Assembly: GCF_902460845.1 (NCBI RefSeq)
Contig: NZ_CABPVS010000001.1
Location: 186,001 to 250,000, forward strand
Reading direction: 5' to 3'
Origin: Campylobacter concisus
GTDB lineage: Bacteria; Campylobacterota; Campylobacteria; Campylobacterales; Campylobacteraceae
Length of the DNA stretch: 64,000 nt
Part shown: piece after piece, positions 9,550-18,094 of the stretch
Layout of the letters: each line of letters starts with the position of its first letter
Numbering within the stretch: the first letter of the stretch is position 1
Position numbers and translations under genes: made by a program
Notes under the pieces: model-generated
Told to the model about the DNA's origin: nothing
Databases searched by the model: none
The model's input: only the letters and a program-made list of their open reading frames with translations

Positions 9550-10666
9550 TTTAAGCTTAGAAAATTTACAAATTTATTGGTGGTTTATAGTTAGCCTTCT
9601 TGGCGGACTTTTAGTCTTTATGATGTTTGTTCAAGGCGGTCAGTCGCTCATCTTTAGCCTTGGTAAGGACGAGCTTAAAAAAGATATGCTCATAAATTCT
9701 ATCGGTAGGAAATGGGAGCTTACATTTACAACGCTTGTTATGTTTGGAGGCGCGTGCTTTGCGGCATTTCCGCTATTTTACGCTACTAGCTTTGGTGGCG
9801 CTTACTGGGTTTGGCTGGCTATTTTATTTTGCTTTATCGTCCAAGCTGTAAGCTACGAGTACCGCAAAAAGCCTGATAACTTCTTAGGCGCTAGAACTTA
9901 TGAAATTTTCCTTTTCATAAATGGCTCACTTGGCGTTATCCTTATCGGTATGGCTGTTAGTACATTTTTTAGCGGAAGCGACTTTGTGCTAAATGAGCAC
10001 AACTTTGTTGAGTGGAAAACTCCTTTTCGCGGTCTTGAAGCATTGGCAAATCCTTACTTGTATTTGCTTGGCATAGCGATGTTTTTCTTATCTCGCATAG
10101 GTGGCTGCTTATATCTTATGAACAACATCGCTGATGGCGAATTTATACAAAACGCTAGAAAGCAACTGCTTATTAACACCGTGCTATTCTTACCATTTTT
10201 TCTAGGATTTCTTGCTTGGGTGCTTACAAAAGATGGCTTTGCATACGACGCAAATGGCGTAGTTAGCCTTGTACCTTACAAATACGCTATAAATTTGATC
10301 GAAATGCCTATCGTTGGCATATTGCTTCTTGTTGGCGTTGTTTTAGTACTTGTTGGAATTTTCCAAGGGGCATTTACAAAAAGCATCCGTGGAATTTTTG
10401 CTTATGGCGTTGGCGTAACACTAGCTGTGACTGCATTATTTTTGATAACAGGCCTAAATGGCACAGCATTTTATCCGTCATTTAGCGACCTTTCTAGCTC
10501 GCTAACTATCAAGAATGCAAGCTCAAGCCACTATACGCTTGGCGTTATGGCCTATGTTAGTTTGCTAGTGCCAGTAGTGCTTGCTTATATCATCGTCGTT
10601 TGGCGAGCGATAGATAGCAAGAAGATCACGCAAGACGAGATCAAAAATGATCATCACGCATACTAA
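9542..10666 (+). CDS. cydB: Cytochrome bd-type quinol oxidase subunit II
   Basis: The second core subunit of the bd oxidase, 374 aa, with about eight to nine hydrophobic segments. The N-terminal LENLQIYWWFIVSLLGGLLVFMMFVQGGQ corresponds to the conserved CydB start, which carries W and G residues in the first helix. It overlaps cydA by 8 bases, so translation is coupled and the subunits are made in equal amounts. It is followed after 9 bases by a 33-codon ORF that may encode a third small subunit. Confidence 0.96.
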   Translation: MHSLSLENLQIYWWFIVSLLGGLLVFMMFVQGGQSLIFSLGKDELKKDMLINSIGRKWELTFTTLVMFGGACFAAFPLFYATSFGGAYWVWLAILFCFIVQAVSYEYRKKPDNFLGARTYEIFLFINGSLGVILIGMAVSTFFSGSDFVLNEHNFVEWKTPFRGLEALANPYLYLLGIAMFFLSRIGGCLYLMNNIADGEFIQNARKQLLINTVLFLPFFLGFLAWVLTKDGFAYDANGVVSLVPYKYAINLIEMPIVGILLLVGVVLVLVGIFQGAFTKSIRGIFAYGVGVTLAVTALFLITGLNGTAFYPSFSDLSSSLTIKNASSSHYTLGVMAYVSLLVPVVLAYIIVVWRAIDSKKITQDEIKNDHHAY

Positions 10667-10675
10667 GGATAAAAG

Positions 10676-10777
10676 ATGTTAGAAGCAGGAATTTTTTTGA
10701 TACTTTGGCCAGTGACACTATTTGCTAGCTATAAATTTGTTCTTTTTTCTCTTAAGAAATTTGACGCAAATAACTAA
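10676..10777 (+). CDS. 33-aa single-span membrane protein, CydX-like candidate
   Basis: ATG at 10676 preceded at the right distance by AAGGAT, ending TAA at 10775-10777. The product is one hydrophobic helix (GIFLILWPVTLFASYKFVLF) followed by a short lysine-containing tail (SLKKFDANN). Position, size, single helix and basic C-terminal flank all resemble the CydX/CbdX subunits that stabilise bd oxidases elsewhere. There is no clear residue-level match to E. coli CydX, so the assignment rests on context. A terminator begins at its stop codon, making it the last gene of the operon. Confidence 0.6.
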   Translation: MLEAGIFLILWPVTLFASYKFVLFSLKKFDANN

Positions 10778-10803
10778 AATTTAGGGGCGTTTGCTCCTAA
10801 ATT
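10778..10803 (+). terminator. Terminator of the cyd operon
   Basis: An 11-bp stem with one G-T pair (AATTTAGGGGC at 10778-10788, GCTCCTAAATT at 10793-10803) and a 4-base loop, followed by a T-rich run. Confidence 0.75.
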
Positions 10804-10931
10804 CTTCTTTTTATTTTTACTCTTTAAAACGACTCTTTTATAAATTTATTTAAGCCACTTTTCATATAAGCGTTATTTCCGTGTGAAATTTGGGTAGTAA
10901 GATATCATTAAATTTTATTAAAGGAGCGAAA

Positions 10932-12701
10932 ATGAGCAAGAATTTCTTAGGTTCTGTTGCCCTTGCGGCTGTTTTGGTTAGTGGTCTTAGTATAGGCATC
11001 ACGCCACTAGAGGCTGGAGTACTGGCTCATCACGTGAAGGTTCAAGGCGAGCTTGGGTCAGTCTTTATAAATCCTTACGACGTATCGCCGCTAACTGCGG
11101 TTATAGATAGGGCTGGCAAAGATATCAAAGATATCCATGTCAAAGTAAAAGGCAAGCCAGATGGTGGCATCGATATCGACTACAACGTCTCAGAGCATGC
11201 TTTGCTTACGCATGATGGTGTGCCTATTTGGGGGCTTTACCCTGACTATCTAAATGAAGTAGTCGTAAGCTACACATTTAACGGAGCTAAAAAGGTAGAA
11301 ACATATAAAATTTACGCCCAGCCTATCGTCACATATAGCCGTGATTTTAGATTTTCTCACATGCAAAAGACTCGCGTCAAAAAGGTCGATCCTGCCTTTA
11401 AAAACAGGCTCTATCTCATAAACAACACGATCACAAGCGTCTATAAACCACTTGATTGGAAAAATGGCGGAGCTGCTAGTTGGAACGACTTTACCGAAAA
11501 CTACATCGTAGATACCAAAGGCGAGGTTAGATGGTACCTTGACTATCAGAAATTTTACGACCGCAGCGAGCGCAGAGTGATGGATGGGGGCATGATGATG
11601 GGCTTTCATCAGCTAAAAAACGGCGATATCAGCTTTGGCATGGCTCAAAGATATCTAAGATATGACCTTATGGGAAAAGAAATTTATAATCGCCCGCTTC
11701 CAAGAGGCTACATCGATCTAAGCCATGAAGTTATGCCATTAAAGGATGATCACGCACTTCTTAGGGTTGGTAAATACAACTACCACCACAAAGATGGCAA
11801 AATTTCTCACACCATAAGAGATCACATCATCGAGGTCGATAGCACCGGTAAGGTGGTCGAAGAGTGGGATCTAAATGAAATTTTTGGCAACAACGTCTAC
11901 CGCAGCAACCTCATAAAAGCGCTTGATGCAAGAGCTGTTTGCCTAAACATCGATATGGACGCAAAAGAGATAAAGATAAGTGATGATCAACCATTTGGCG
12001 ACATCACCTCTACTGGTACAGGTAGAAACTGGGCTCACGTAAACTCTATCTCATATGATGAGAGCGACGATAGCATTATCCTCTCACTTCGCCACCAAGG
12101 CATAGTTAAAATCGGCCGCGATAAAAAAGTAAAATGGATATTAGCTTCGCCTGAGGGCTGGAGTGAAGAATTTAAAGCCAAAGTGCTAACTCCAGTCGAT
12201 AGCAAAGGCAATAAGATAAAATGCGAAAACTCAAAATGCGAGGGCGAATTTGACTGGTCATGGACTCAGCACACCGCATGGCTAACACCAAGATATGACA
12301 ACAAAGGCAGCATAAAACACCTAAGCGTATTTGACAATGGTGATGCAAGGGGCATGGAGCAGCCAGCCTTTAAAGAGGATAAATACTCTCGTGCGGTTGA
12401 GTACAAGATAGATGAGAAAAAGGGCACAGTAGAGCAAACTTGGCAGTTTGGCAAGGAGCGTGGCTTTGACTTTTACAGCGCAGTCACCAGCAACGTCGAG
12501 TGGCAAAAGGATAAAAACACCTACTTTATCTCAAGCTCAAACGTAAATTTGCTTAAGCCAGATAAGACTATCAAAATGGTTTTAGTAGAGATCGATCCAA
12601 AGACAAATGAGGTCAAATTTGAGATGGATGTAGACTCTGCGTCAAGAGATGATGTTGCTTATAGAGCAATGGTTATTGATCCGGAGGTATTTAGTTATTA
12701 G
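10932..12701 (+). CDS. assT: Periplasmic arylsulfate sulfotransferase
   Basis: Transfers sulfate from one phenolic ester to another phenol in the periplasm, without PAPS. The start is the ATG at 10932, set by AAGGAGCG at 10921-10928; an in-frame TTG at 10890 only adds residues before the signal peptide. Residues 1-32 form a signal peptide ending near LEAG. The 589-aa body is a beta-propeller-type ASST with the conserved blocks WNDFTENYIVD, GFHQLKNGDI and GRNWAHVNSISYD (active-site His region), SLRHQG and SWTQHTAW, the last matching the histidine that carries the sulfate intermediate. AssT usually needs a disulfide; two Cys in KCENSKCEG fit. No dedicated DsbA/DsbB is adjacent. The gene is monocistronic, ended by a hairpin. 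Confidence 0.93.
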   Translation: MSKNFLGSVALAAVLVSGLSIGITPLEAGVLAHHVKVQGELGSVFINPYDVSPLTAVIDRAGKDIKDIHVKVKGKPDGGIDIDYNVSEHALLTHDGVPIWGLYPDYLNEVVVSYTFNGAKKVETYKIYAQPIVTYSRDFRFSHMQKTRVKKVDPAFKNRLYLINNTITSVYKPLDWKNGGAASWNDFTENYIVDTKGEVRWYLDYQKFYDRSERRVMDGGMMMGFHQLKNGDISFGMAQRYLRYDLMGKEIYNRPLPRGYIDLSHEVMPLKDDHALLRVGKYNYHHKDGKISHTIRDHIIEVDSTGKVVEEWDLNEIFGNNVYRSNLIKALDARAVCLNIDMDAKEIKISDDQPFGDITSTGTGRNWAHVNSISYDESDDSIILSLRHQGIVKIGRDKKVKWILASPEGWSEEFKAKVLTPVDSKGNKIKCENSKCEGEFDWSWTQHTAWLTPRYDNKGSIKHLSVFDNGDARGMEQPAFKEDKYSRAVEYKIDEKKGTVEQTWQFGKERGFDFYSAVTSNVEWQKDKNTYFISSSNVNLLKPDKTIKMVLVEIDPKTNEVKFEMDVDSASRDDVAYRAMVIDPEVFSY

Positions 12702-12707
12702 CAGTAT

Positions 12708-12733
12708 CTGGTGTGAGATTTTTCTCGCACCAG
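12708..12733. terminator. Terminator of assT, shared with a convergent ORF
   Basis: An 11-bp stem (CTGGTGTGAGA at 12708-12718, TCTCGCACCAG at 12723-12733) with one G-T pair and a TTTT loop, followed by CTTTTAG. The convergent gene stops at 12737. Confidence 0.75.
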
Positions 12734-12736
12734 CTT

Positions 12737-13087
12737 TTAGTTGTTGTTTTGAAATTTATAGATTGCTTCTTTGATTCTAGTAAGGTTAAAATTTATCGCT
12801 CGCTCTAGTTCTGGCAAGTCTATATCTTTATCCGCTTCAAAAGCTTTTACCATATCGCTTAGCTCTTTTGTTTCATCACTTGCAAGAACTATGCTTTTAA
12901 AATTATCATCATCTATCTGGTCAAATTTTAAAAAGATCGATACAAATTTATCTTTCAAAATTTCTTTATTTAGCTTTCTATTTTCCAAAGCTTTCTTTGT
13001 TCCACCATTTTTATTACAGGTTCTAAATATCGAATCTATTGTTTCATTCACTTCATCAAGTAAAATTTCTGTTTTTTCACTTTGCAT
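12737..13087 (-). CDS. Hypothetical 116-aa helical protein
   Basis: Not recognised. The protein is soluble, charged and almost entirely predicted helical (ETIDSIFRTC, KDKFVSIFLKFDQIDDDN, ELERAINFNLTRIKEAIYKFQ), with no signal peptide, membrane segment or catalytic motif. An AAGAGAG tract 8 bases before the ATG supports the start. An ORF of similar length runs on the opposite strand, but that one is Ser/Phe-rich nonsense without a ribosome-binding site. It stands alone between assT and ilvD on the opposite strand to both, a pattern typical of accessory genes. Confidence 0.55.
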   Translation of the reverse strand: MQSEKTEILLDEVNETIDSIFRTCNKNGGTKKALENRKLNKEILKDKFVSIFLKFDQIDDDNFKSIVLASDETKELSDMVKAFEADKDIDLPELERAINFNLTRIKEAIYKFQNNN

Positions 13088-13149
13088 ATAAAACTCTCTT
13101 AACTATAAATTAAATTTAAAATAAAAGCTAATCGCTCTTGTTTTGGAGA

Positions 13150-13290
13150 TTAGAAGTTGTTTTGCTTCTTCGCGTAAAAAGGAAAAATTAAAGTTGTATT
13201 TGTGAAGTTATTTTCATAAAAGTTTGTGCCAGAATTTAAAATTTTAGTTTGCATTGGCATCACTTTTATGCCCTCTGTTTTTGTGATCAT
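13150..13290 (-). CDS. Possible 46-aa small protein
   Basis: The ATG at 13290 has a good ribosome-binding site (AAGGATGAG, 5-7 bases upstream), giving MITKTEGIKVMPMQTK and a Phe/Asn-rich tail ending FYAKKQNNF. A longer version from a TTG at 13383 has no ribosome-binding site. No domain is recognised. It could be a genuine small protein or the remnant of a larger gene. Confidence 0.35.
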   Translation of the reverse strand: MITKTEGIKVMPMQTKILNSGTNFYENNFTNTTLIFPFYAKKQNNF

Positions 13291-13609
13291 TTTCTCATCC
13301 TTGTTAAAAAATTTTATCGCATTGTATAAATTTTCATAAGTCTTGTAAATTGTACCAAGGTACAATAAAGCCCTATAAATCAATATTTATAACACATTGA
13401 TAATATTTTTACGTTATTATTTTGCATACTGCTTTGATTAAAATTACCGAAATTTCGTAGCTATTTAGCTCATCCTTTTTGGATAAATTTTAAAAATTTA
13501 ATGTGTTATTTATGTAATAAAAAAATTTTTAAATTTGCAAAAAAATTTTTAAAATCTTTGATACTTTATATGTGATAAAATCCTCTCAAATTTTAAAAAA
13601 GGATCAAAT
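13291..13609. other. AT-rich intergenic region with the ilvD promoter
   Basis: About 320 bases of poly-A/T sequence, including repeated AAAAAATTTTTAAA motifs near 13517-13555. The only element I can support is the ilvD promoter: TGTGATAAAATCC, an extended -10 at 13571-13583, 26 bases before the TTG start. No ORF has a ribosome-binding site here. Confidence 0.45.
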
Positions 13610-15283
13610 TTGAGAAGCGACATAATCAAAAAAGGCTACACAAGAGCTCCACACCGCTCACTTTTGCGTGCGACCGGGCTAAAAGACGATGACTTTAATA
13701 AACCCTTTATCGGCGTTGCAAACAGCTTTATAGAGATCATTCCAGGCCACTTTTTCTTAAACAAATACGCGCAAATTTTAAAAGATGAAATTCGCAAAAA
13801 TGGCTGTATTCCATTTGAGTTTAACTGCATAGGCGTGGATGATGGCATCGCGATGGGGCATGGCGGCATGCTATATAGCTTGCCTAGCCGCGAAATCATC
13901 GCAAACTCGATAGAAACTGTGATGAACGCTCATGCACTTGACGCACTTGTTTGTATGCCAAACTGCGACAAGATCGTCCCTGGCATGGTTATGGGCGCTT
14001 TAAGGGTCAATGTCCCAACTGTGTTTGTAAGCGGTGGCCCTATGAAAAAAGGCTACACAAAAGATGGCAAGCCGATAGATCTTGCGACTGCGTTTGAGGC
14101 GGTTGGTAAATTTGAGACCAAAGAGATAGACGAAGCCGAGCTAAGAGATATCGAGTGCAATGCATGTCCAAGCGGTGGTAGTTGCAGCGGTATGTTTACA
14201 GCAAATTCTATGAACACACTTTGTGAAGCGATGGGCATAGCGCTCCCTGGCAATGGCACTATCCTTGCACTAACCCCAGAGCGTGAGGAGCTCATCAGGC
14301 AGGCTGCTCGCAGGATCTGTGAGATCGCACTTGATGAGAAATTTAAAATCAGAAACATACTAAATGAAAAAGCGATCCGCAACGCGCTTGTCGTTGATAT
14401 GGCGATGGGTGGTAGCAGCAACACCGTCCTTCACATGCTAGCTATCTCAAGAGAGGCTGGCGTAAATTTAGATATCAAAGAGCTAAATAAAATCAGCCAA
14501 AACATCGCTCATATCGCTAAAATCAGCCCAAGTTTGCCAAACGTGCATATGGAGGACATCGGTAGAGCTGGTGGCATGAATGCAGTGATAAAAGAAATTT
14601 CACGCAGAGATAATGGCATGCTAAATTTAGACAATCTCACAGTTAGTGGCGAAACTCTGGGAGAGCGTGTAAAGGTAAGTGACATCAAAGATGAAAACAT
14701 CATTCACAAGGTAGAAAACGCCTATTCACAAGTTGGCGGACTTGCCATTTTATTTGGAAATTTAGCCGAGCAAGGCTGTGTCATCAAGACAGCCGGCATC
14801 GTTGGCGAACGTAAATTTAGCGGCAAAGCCGTCTGCTTTAACTCACAAGATGAAGCAATAGCTGGCATCTCAAGCGGTAAAGTAGATAAAGGCGACGTCG
14901 TCGTCATCCGCTATGAAGGCCCACGCGGGGGACCTGGCATGCAAGAGATGCTAAGCCCTACTTCACTCATCATGGGACGAGGCCTTGGTGCAGATGTAGC
15001 GCTCATCACAGATGGTCGCTTCAGCGGGGCGACAAGGGGTCTAAGTATCGGTCACGTAAGCCCAGAAGCGGCTGAAGGCGGCATGATAGGCTTGCTACAA
15101 GATGGCGATATCATCGATATAGACGTTGATAAATACGAGATAAACGTTCGCCTAAGCGAAGCTGAGATCGCAAAGAGAAGAGCGGAATTTAAGCCAGTTG
15201 ATAAACCGCTAACATCTCGCTGGCTAAGGCAGTACCGCAAACTAGTCACAAACGCAAGCAACGGAGCAGTTCTAGAAGCATAA
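13610..15283 (+). CDS. ilvD: Dihydroxy-acid dehydratase
   Basis: Dehydrates 2,3-dihydroxy acids to 2-oxo acids, the third common step of valine, leucine and isoleucine synthesis, using an Fe-S cluster. The 557-aa length is normal. Cluster-ligand and signature regions are visible: [32 protein letters not shown], and the C-terminal [12 protein letters not shown] and [11 protein letters not shown] blocks. Translation starts at TTG 13610 with AAAAGGA 6-11 bases upstream; [17 protein letters not shown] is the family N-terminus, so the rare start is real. A 14-bp hairpin ends the transcript. In C. jejuni ilvD also neighbours the rubrerythrin chimera gene. Confidence 0.97.
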   Translation: MRSDIIKKGYTRAPHRSLLRATGLKDDDFNKPFIGVANSFIEIIPGHFFLNKYAQILKDEIRKNGCIPFEFNCIGVDDGIAMGHGGMLYSLPSREIIANSIETVMNAHALDALVCMPNCDKIVPGMVMGALRVNVPTVFVSGGPMKKGYTKDGKPIDLATAFEAVGKFETKEIDEAELRDIECNACPSGGSCSGMFTANSMNTLCEAMGIALPGNGTILALTPEREELIRQAARRICEIALDEKFKIRNILNEKAIRNALVVDMAMGGSSNTVLHMLAISREAGVNLDIKELNKISQNIAHIAKISPSLPNVHMEDIGRAGGMNAVIKEISRRDNGMLNLDNLTVSGETLGERVKVSDIKDENIIHKVENAYSQVGGLAILFGNLAEQGCVIKTAGIVGERKFSGKAVCFNSQDEAIAGISSGKVDKGDVVVIRYEGPRGGPGMQEMLSPTSLIMGRGLGADVALITDGRFSGATRGLSIGHVSPEAAEGGMIGLLQDGDIIDIDVDKYEINVRLSEAEIAKRRAEFKPVDKPLTSRWLRQYRKLVTNASNGAVLEA

Positions 15284-15293
15284 AAAATTTATT

Positions 15294-15325
15294 ACAAAAG
15301 CAAGGAGTAGCCTCCTTGCTTTTGT
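15294..15325 (+). terminator. Terminator of ilvD
   Basis: A perfect 14-bp stem (ACAAAAGCAAGGAG at 15294-15307, its complement at 15312-15325) closed by a 4-base loop TAGC. It is the strongest hairpin in this part of the window. Confidence 0.85.
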
Positions 15326-15364
15326 AAAAATATTAAAATTTCTTCATTTTTTTAAGGATACTAA

Positions 15365-16933
15365 ATGCAACAAGATTTCTATTTTTATGCTGCCATATTT
15401 TTAGGACTACTATTTTTGATTGCGATATTTGTCATCTATTCATTTAATAGAGACAAACTTGAGCTAAAGAGAAATTTGACACAAAAAGAGCAAGAAAATT
15501 TTGAAATTTCATCAAATCTAACAAATTTAGTATCTAAAAATAGTGAAAATCTGCAGCTAATCAGTGAGCAAAAAGCAAGACTTGTGTCAAATCACGAGCG
15601 AATAGACGAGCTCATCCGTGAGATCGATGCACTAAAGACCAAAATAGCACAAAAAGACGAAGCTGAAGATGCAATGGAGTGCGTGATAAATGAGCTTAAA
15701 GAGAGTATCGGTACAGCAAATGAAAGGGCCAAGAATAACGAGGCAAATTTTACTGCAACACTAGCTGAGCTAAATCAAAACAAAAATGCTTTAGCTGAAG
15801 CGAGTGAGAGAGAAAATAGATTAAAACGTGATATGGCTGTGCTTAGAAATGAAATAGAAGCAAAAGAAAATAGCCTAAAAGAGCAGGAGGCAAATTTATT
15901 AAAAGTAAAAAATGAGTTAAATCTGGAATTTTCTAATCTTGCAAATAAAATATTTGAAGAAAAAAGTGCAAATTTCACACAAAATAGCCAAAATTCTTTA
16001 GATCTTTTACTAAAGCCACTAAAGGAGCAAATTTCAACCTTTCAAGAGCGCGTAAATGCAGTCCACGACGAATCCGTTAAAGGCATGAGCGCACTAGGAA
16101 CGCAGATTAAGCACATAAGTGAGATTGGTATCTCGATGTCAAAAGAGGCAAACTCGTTAGCCACTGCATTAAAAGGTAGCAATAAAACACTTGGAAACTG
16201 GGGTGAAATACAGCTTGAACGCACATTTGAGGCTTCTGGACTTGTAAAAGATGAGCATTACTTGACACAACAAAATTTCAAGAACGAAGAAGGCAAACGT
16301 CTTATTCCTGATTTTATAGTAAAGATACCAGATGGCAAACACCTAATAGTTGATTCTAAAGTCTCACTTATAGCTTACGAAAAGGCTATCACAGCCAGCA
16401 ACGAAGAGGAGCTAAATTTAGCATTGAAAGAGCATATTGCTTCTATGAAAAATCACATAGATAGCTTAAATAGTAAAAATTACGGCGAGATCGTACCTGA
16501 TAGCCCTGATTTTGTATTGATGTTTATACCAATTGAGCCAGCATATATCGAGGCTATGAAATTTGATAGTTCACTTTTTGACTATGCGTTTCAAAAGCGC
16601 GTAATACTAGTATCTCACACTACGCTTATGCCTATTCTTCGCACAGTGGCAAATTTATGGCGTATAGAGCGTGGCAATGAAGAGGCCAAAAATATCGTAA
16701 AGAGTGCGATTAAAATTTATGATAAAGTCCGCAATGTGGCCGAGCACATGAATAGGCTTAGCAATACACTAAATACTGCAAATAAACATTTTAACGCCCT
16801 TGCATCAAGTTTTAGTGGTAGAGATGGTCTTATTAGTAGACTTGAAAATTTTAAACGCTTGTCTCCAGACGATCAAAAAGATATAGAAGTAAAAGAAATC
16901 GGTGTAAATAACAAATTAGAAAAAGAGGATTAG
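15365..16933 (+). CDS. rmuC: DNA recombination protein RmuC
   Basis: RmuC limits DNA inversion between short repeats and contains a nuclease-like fold. The 522-aa protein starts with a membrane anchor (residues 5-27, FYAAIFLGLLFLIAIFVIYSF), then a long coiled coil to about residue 200, then the conserved RmuC domain with GNWGEIQLERTFEASGL, IPDFIVKIPDGKHLIVDSKV, and DFVLMFIPIEPAYIEA. The Asp-(Glu)-x-Lys-like DSKV pattern resembles restriction-type nuclease sites. AAGGATACTAA precedes the ATG. It has its own 40-base spacing from the ilvD terminator and a hairpin right after the stop, so it is probably a single-gene transcript. Confidence 0.93.
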   Translation: MQQDFYFYAAIFLGLLFLIAIFVIYSFNRDKLELKRNLTQKEQENFEISSNLTNLVSKNSENLQLISEQKARLVSNHERIDELIREIDALKTKIAQKDEAEDAMECVINELKESIGTANERAKNNEANFTATLAELNQNKNALAEASERENRLKRDMAVLRNEIEAKENSLKEQEANLLKVKNELNLEFSNLANKIFEEKSANFTQNSQNSLDLLLKPLKEQISTFQERVNAVHDESVKGMSALGTQIKHISEIGISMSKEANSLATALKGSNKTLGNWGEIQLERTFEASGLVKDEHYLTQQNFKNEEGKRLIPDFIVKIPDGKHLIVDSKVSLIAYEKAITASNEEELNLALKEHIASMKNHIDSLNSKNYGEIVPDSPDFVLMFIPIEPAYIEAMKFDSSLFDYAFQKRVILVSHTTLMPILRTVANLWRIERGNEEAKNIVKSAIKIYDKVRNVAEHMNRLSNTLNTANKHFNALASSFSGRDGLISRLENFKRLSPDDQKDIEVKEIGVNNKLEKED

Positions 16934-16935
16934 GA

Positions 16936-16958
16936 TATGGCTAGAAAAACTAGCCATA
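16936..16958. terminator. Bidirectional terminator between rmuC and the DUF5339 gene
   Basis: A perfect 9-bp stem (TATGGCTAG at 16936-16944, CTAGCCATA at 16950-16958) with a 5-A loop and A/T runs on both sides, between two convergent genes. Confidence 0.75.
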
Positions 16959-16964
16959 AAAAAT

Positions 16965-17255
16965 TTATTTTAAAAGACCTTGTTTTTTCATTTGTTCCAT
17001 TACTTGAGCAAACATCTCTTTAGCTTGTTTGCAAGTAGCGTCTTGTTGCTCTTTTGGAAGTGCAGCAAGTTGGTCCATTGATTGCTTCTTTTGGTCTTCA
17101 TAAATTTTTACTTGTTGATCTTGACCAGCTTTTTTGTAAGCTTCAACCATCTTATCGATGTCTGAGAAGTATGATTTGCAAGTATCTGTAAGATCTGCAG
17201 CGTTTAGGCTTAGTGCAAAGCCAAGAGCAGCTAAAACTAAAAGTGATTTTTTCAT
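16965..17255 (-). CDS. DUF5339 family periplasmic protein
   Basis: A 96-aa secreted protein. Residues 1-19 form a signal peptide cleaved after LNAA. The mature helical part holds two cysteines (TDTCKSYFSDID and DATCKQAKEMF) that can pair in a disulfide, as in the small DUF5339 family common in Campylobacterota. The function is unknown. A strong AAGGAGAAAGAG ribosome-binding site and a TACAAT -10 element suggest high expression. Confidence 0.8.
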   Translation of the reverse strand: MKKSLLVLAALGFALSLNAADLTDTCKSYFSDIDKMVEAYKKAGQDQQVKIYEDQKKQSMDQLAALPKEQQDATCKQAKEMFAQVMEQMKKQGLLK

Positions 17256-17283
17256 CTCTTTCTCCTTGTGAAAATTTGAAAGG

Positions 17284-17289
17284 ATTGTA
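17284..17289 (-). promoter_or_regulatory. Promoter -10 element of the DUF5339 gene
   Basis: The minus strand reads TGATACAATCC; TACAAT lies 29 bases upstream of the ATG. Confidence 0.45.
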
Positions 17290-17319
17290 TCATTTTTATA
17301 ATATTTTATGGCTTAAATT

Positions 17320-17347
17320 AATAGCCAAGACAAGAGTCTTGGCTATT
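17320..17347. terminator. Terminator of the rubrerythrin chimera gene
   Basis: A perfect 12-bp stem (AATAGCCAAGAC at 17320-17331, GTCTTGGCTATT at 17336-17347) with a 4-base loop, 9 bases past the rubrerythrin stop on the minus strand. Confidence 0.8.
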
Positions 17348-17356
17348 TTTGGCTTT

Positions 17357-18001
17357 TTAGCCTAGAAATTCGCGTTTGAAATACTCTTTTGGAGCTTTGC
17401 AAAGTGGGCAAGCACCTGGAGCTTTTTTACCTCTGTGAACGTGTCCGCACACCTCACAAACCCAGATATCTTCCTCATCGCTCTCAAAAAAGCCCTCTTC
17501 ATCAAGCATCTTTTTAAGCTCTAAATACTCTCTTTCATGCTCTACTTCAACCTTGCCGATCGCGTTAAATAGCCTCTCAACATCTCTTAGCTCTTCTTCT
17601 TTTGCGATCTTTGCAAAGTCTGGATACATCGTCGTATGCTCGTAGTTTTCGCCAGCTGCAGCGTCAAGTAAATTTTTATCCATCTTATCGATCGGATCAT
17701 TCATTAGCTCATGATATTTTTTAAACTCAGCTCTTGCATGCCATTTTTCATTTTCAGCTGCTTCGTAAAAGTGTCTAGCAATAGCATGATATCCTGCTTC
17801 TTTGGCTAGATCGCCGTAAAGCTCATACTTATTTCTAGCTTGTGACTCGCCAGCAAATGCCTTCATCAAATTTACCGCTGTTAAATTTTCAGTGATGCAT
17901 TTCATCTCTTCGCCACAACAGGTTAGTGTACCGCCGCCAACCTTTTGCACCTCGATCTCGTTGCCGCATTTTTCGCATTTGTATGTTTCGTACTGTCTCA
18001 T
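17357..18001 (-). CDS. rrc: Desulforubrerythrin (rubredoxin oxidoreductase/rubrerythrin chimera)
   Basis: A non-heme iron peroxide-detoxifying protein of microaerophiles. Three domains in order: an N-terminal desulforedoxin-like knuckle (YKCEKCG...TCCGEEM, CxxC plus adjacent CC), a ferritin-like di-iron rubrerythrin core (about residues 35-170, with GESQARNKYE, AENEKWHARAE and EVEHEREYLE supplying Glu/His ligands), and a C-terminal rubredoxin (WVCEVCG and GACPLCKAPKEYF). This is the layout of C. jejuni Rrc (Cj0012c). The ATG at 18001 is set by AGGAGTC 4 bases upstream; an upstream in-frame start adds 14 residues without support. TATAAT lies 32 bases before the start. Confidence 0.93.
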   Translation of the reverse strand: MRQYETYKCEKCGNEIEVQKVGGGTLTCCGEEMKCITENLTAVNLMKAFAGESQARNKYELYGDLAKEAGYHAIARHFYEAAENEKWHARAEFKKYHELMNDPIDKMDKNLLDAAAGENYEHTTMYPDFAKIAKEEELRDVERLFNAIGKVEVEHEREYLELKKMLDEEGFFESDEEDIWVCEVCGHVHRGKKAPGACPLCKAPKEYFKREFLG

Positions 18002-18032
18002 TTTGACTCCTATTTTGATAAATTTTGAGTGG

Positions 18033-18038
18033 ATTATA
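18033..18038 (-). promoter_or_regulatory. Promoter -10 element of the rubrerythrin chimera gene
   Basis: The minus strand reads GGTTATAATCC, a perfect TATAAT with a G-rich upstream extension, 32 bases before the ATG. No PerR box could be identified with confidence. Confidence 0.55.
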
Positions 18039-18094
18039 ACCAAATAATTAAAATAAGTAAATAATAATTTTTATTGATAACGTATATTATTATT

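Noticed and set aside
12771-13091. A 106-aa plus-strand frame opposite the 116-aa hypothetical protein
   Set aside because: Its composition is Ser/Phe/Leu-rich as expected of an antisense shadow, it has no ribosome-binding site, and the minus-strand frame has a plausible one.
13150-13383. A 77-aa version of the small ORF starting at TTG 13383
   Set aside because: No ribosome-binding site precedes the TTG; the ATG at 13290 has AAGGA at the right distance, so only the 46-aa form is kept, at low confidence.
13500-13560. Repeated A/T blocks before ilvD considered as a replication origin or attachment site
   Set aside because: There are no DnaA boxes, no direct repeats flanking an insert and no integrase gene nearby; it is ordinary AT-rich promoter DNA.
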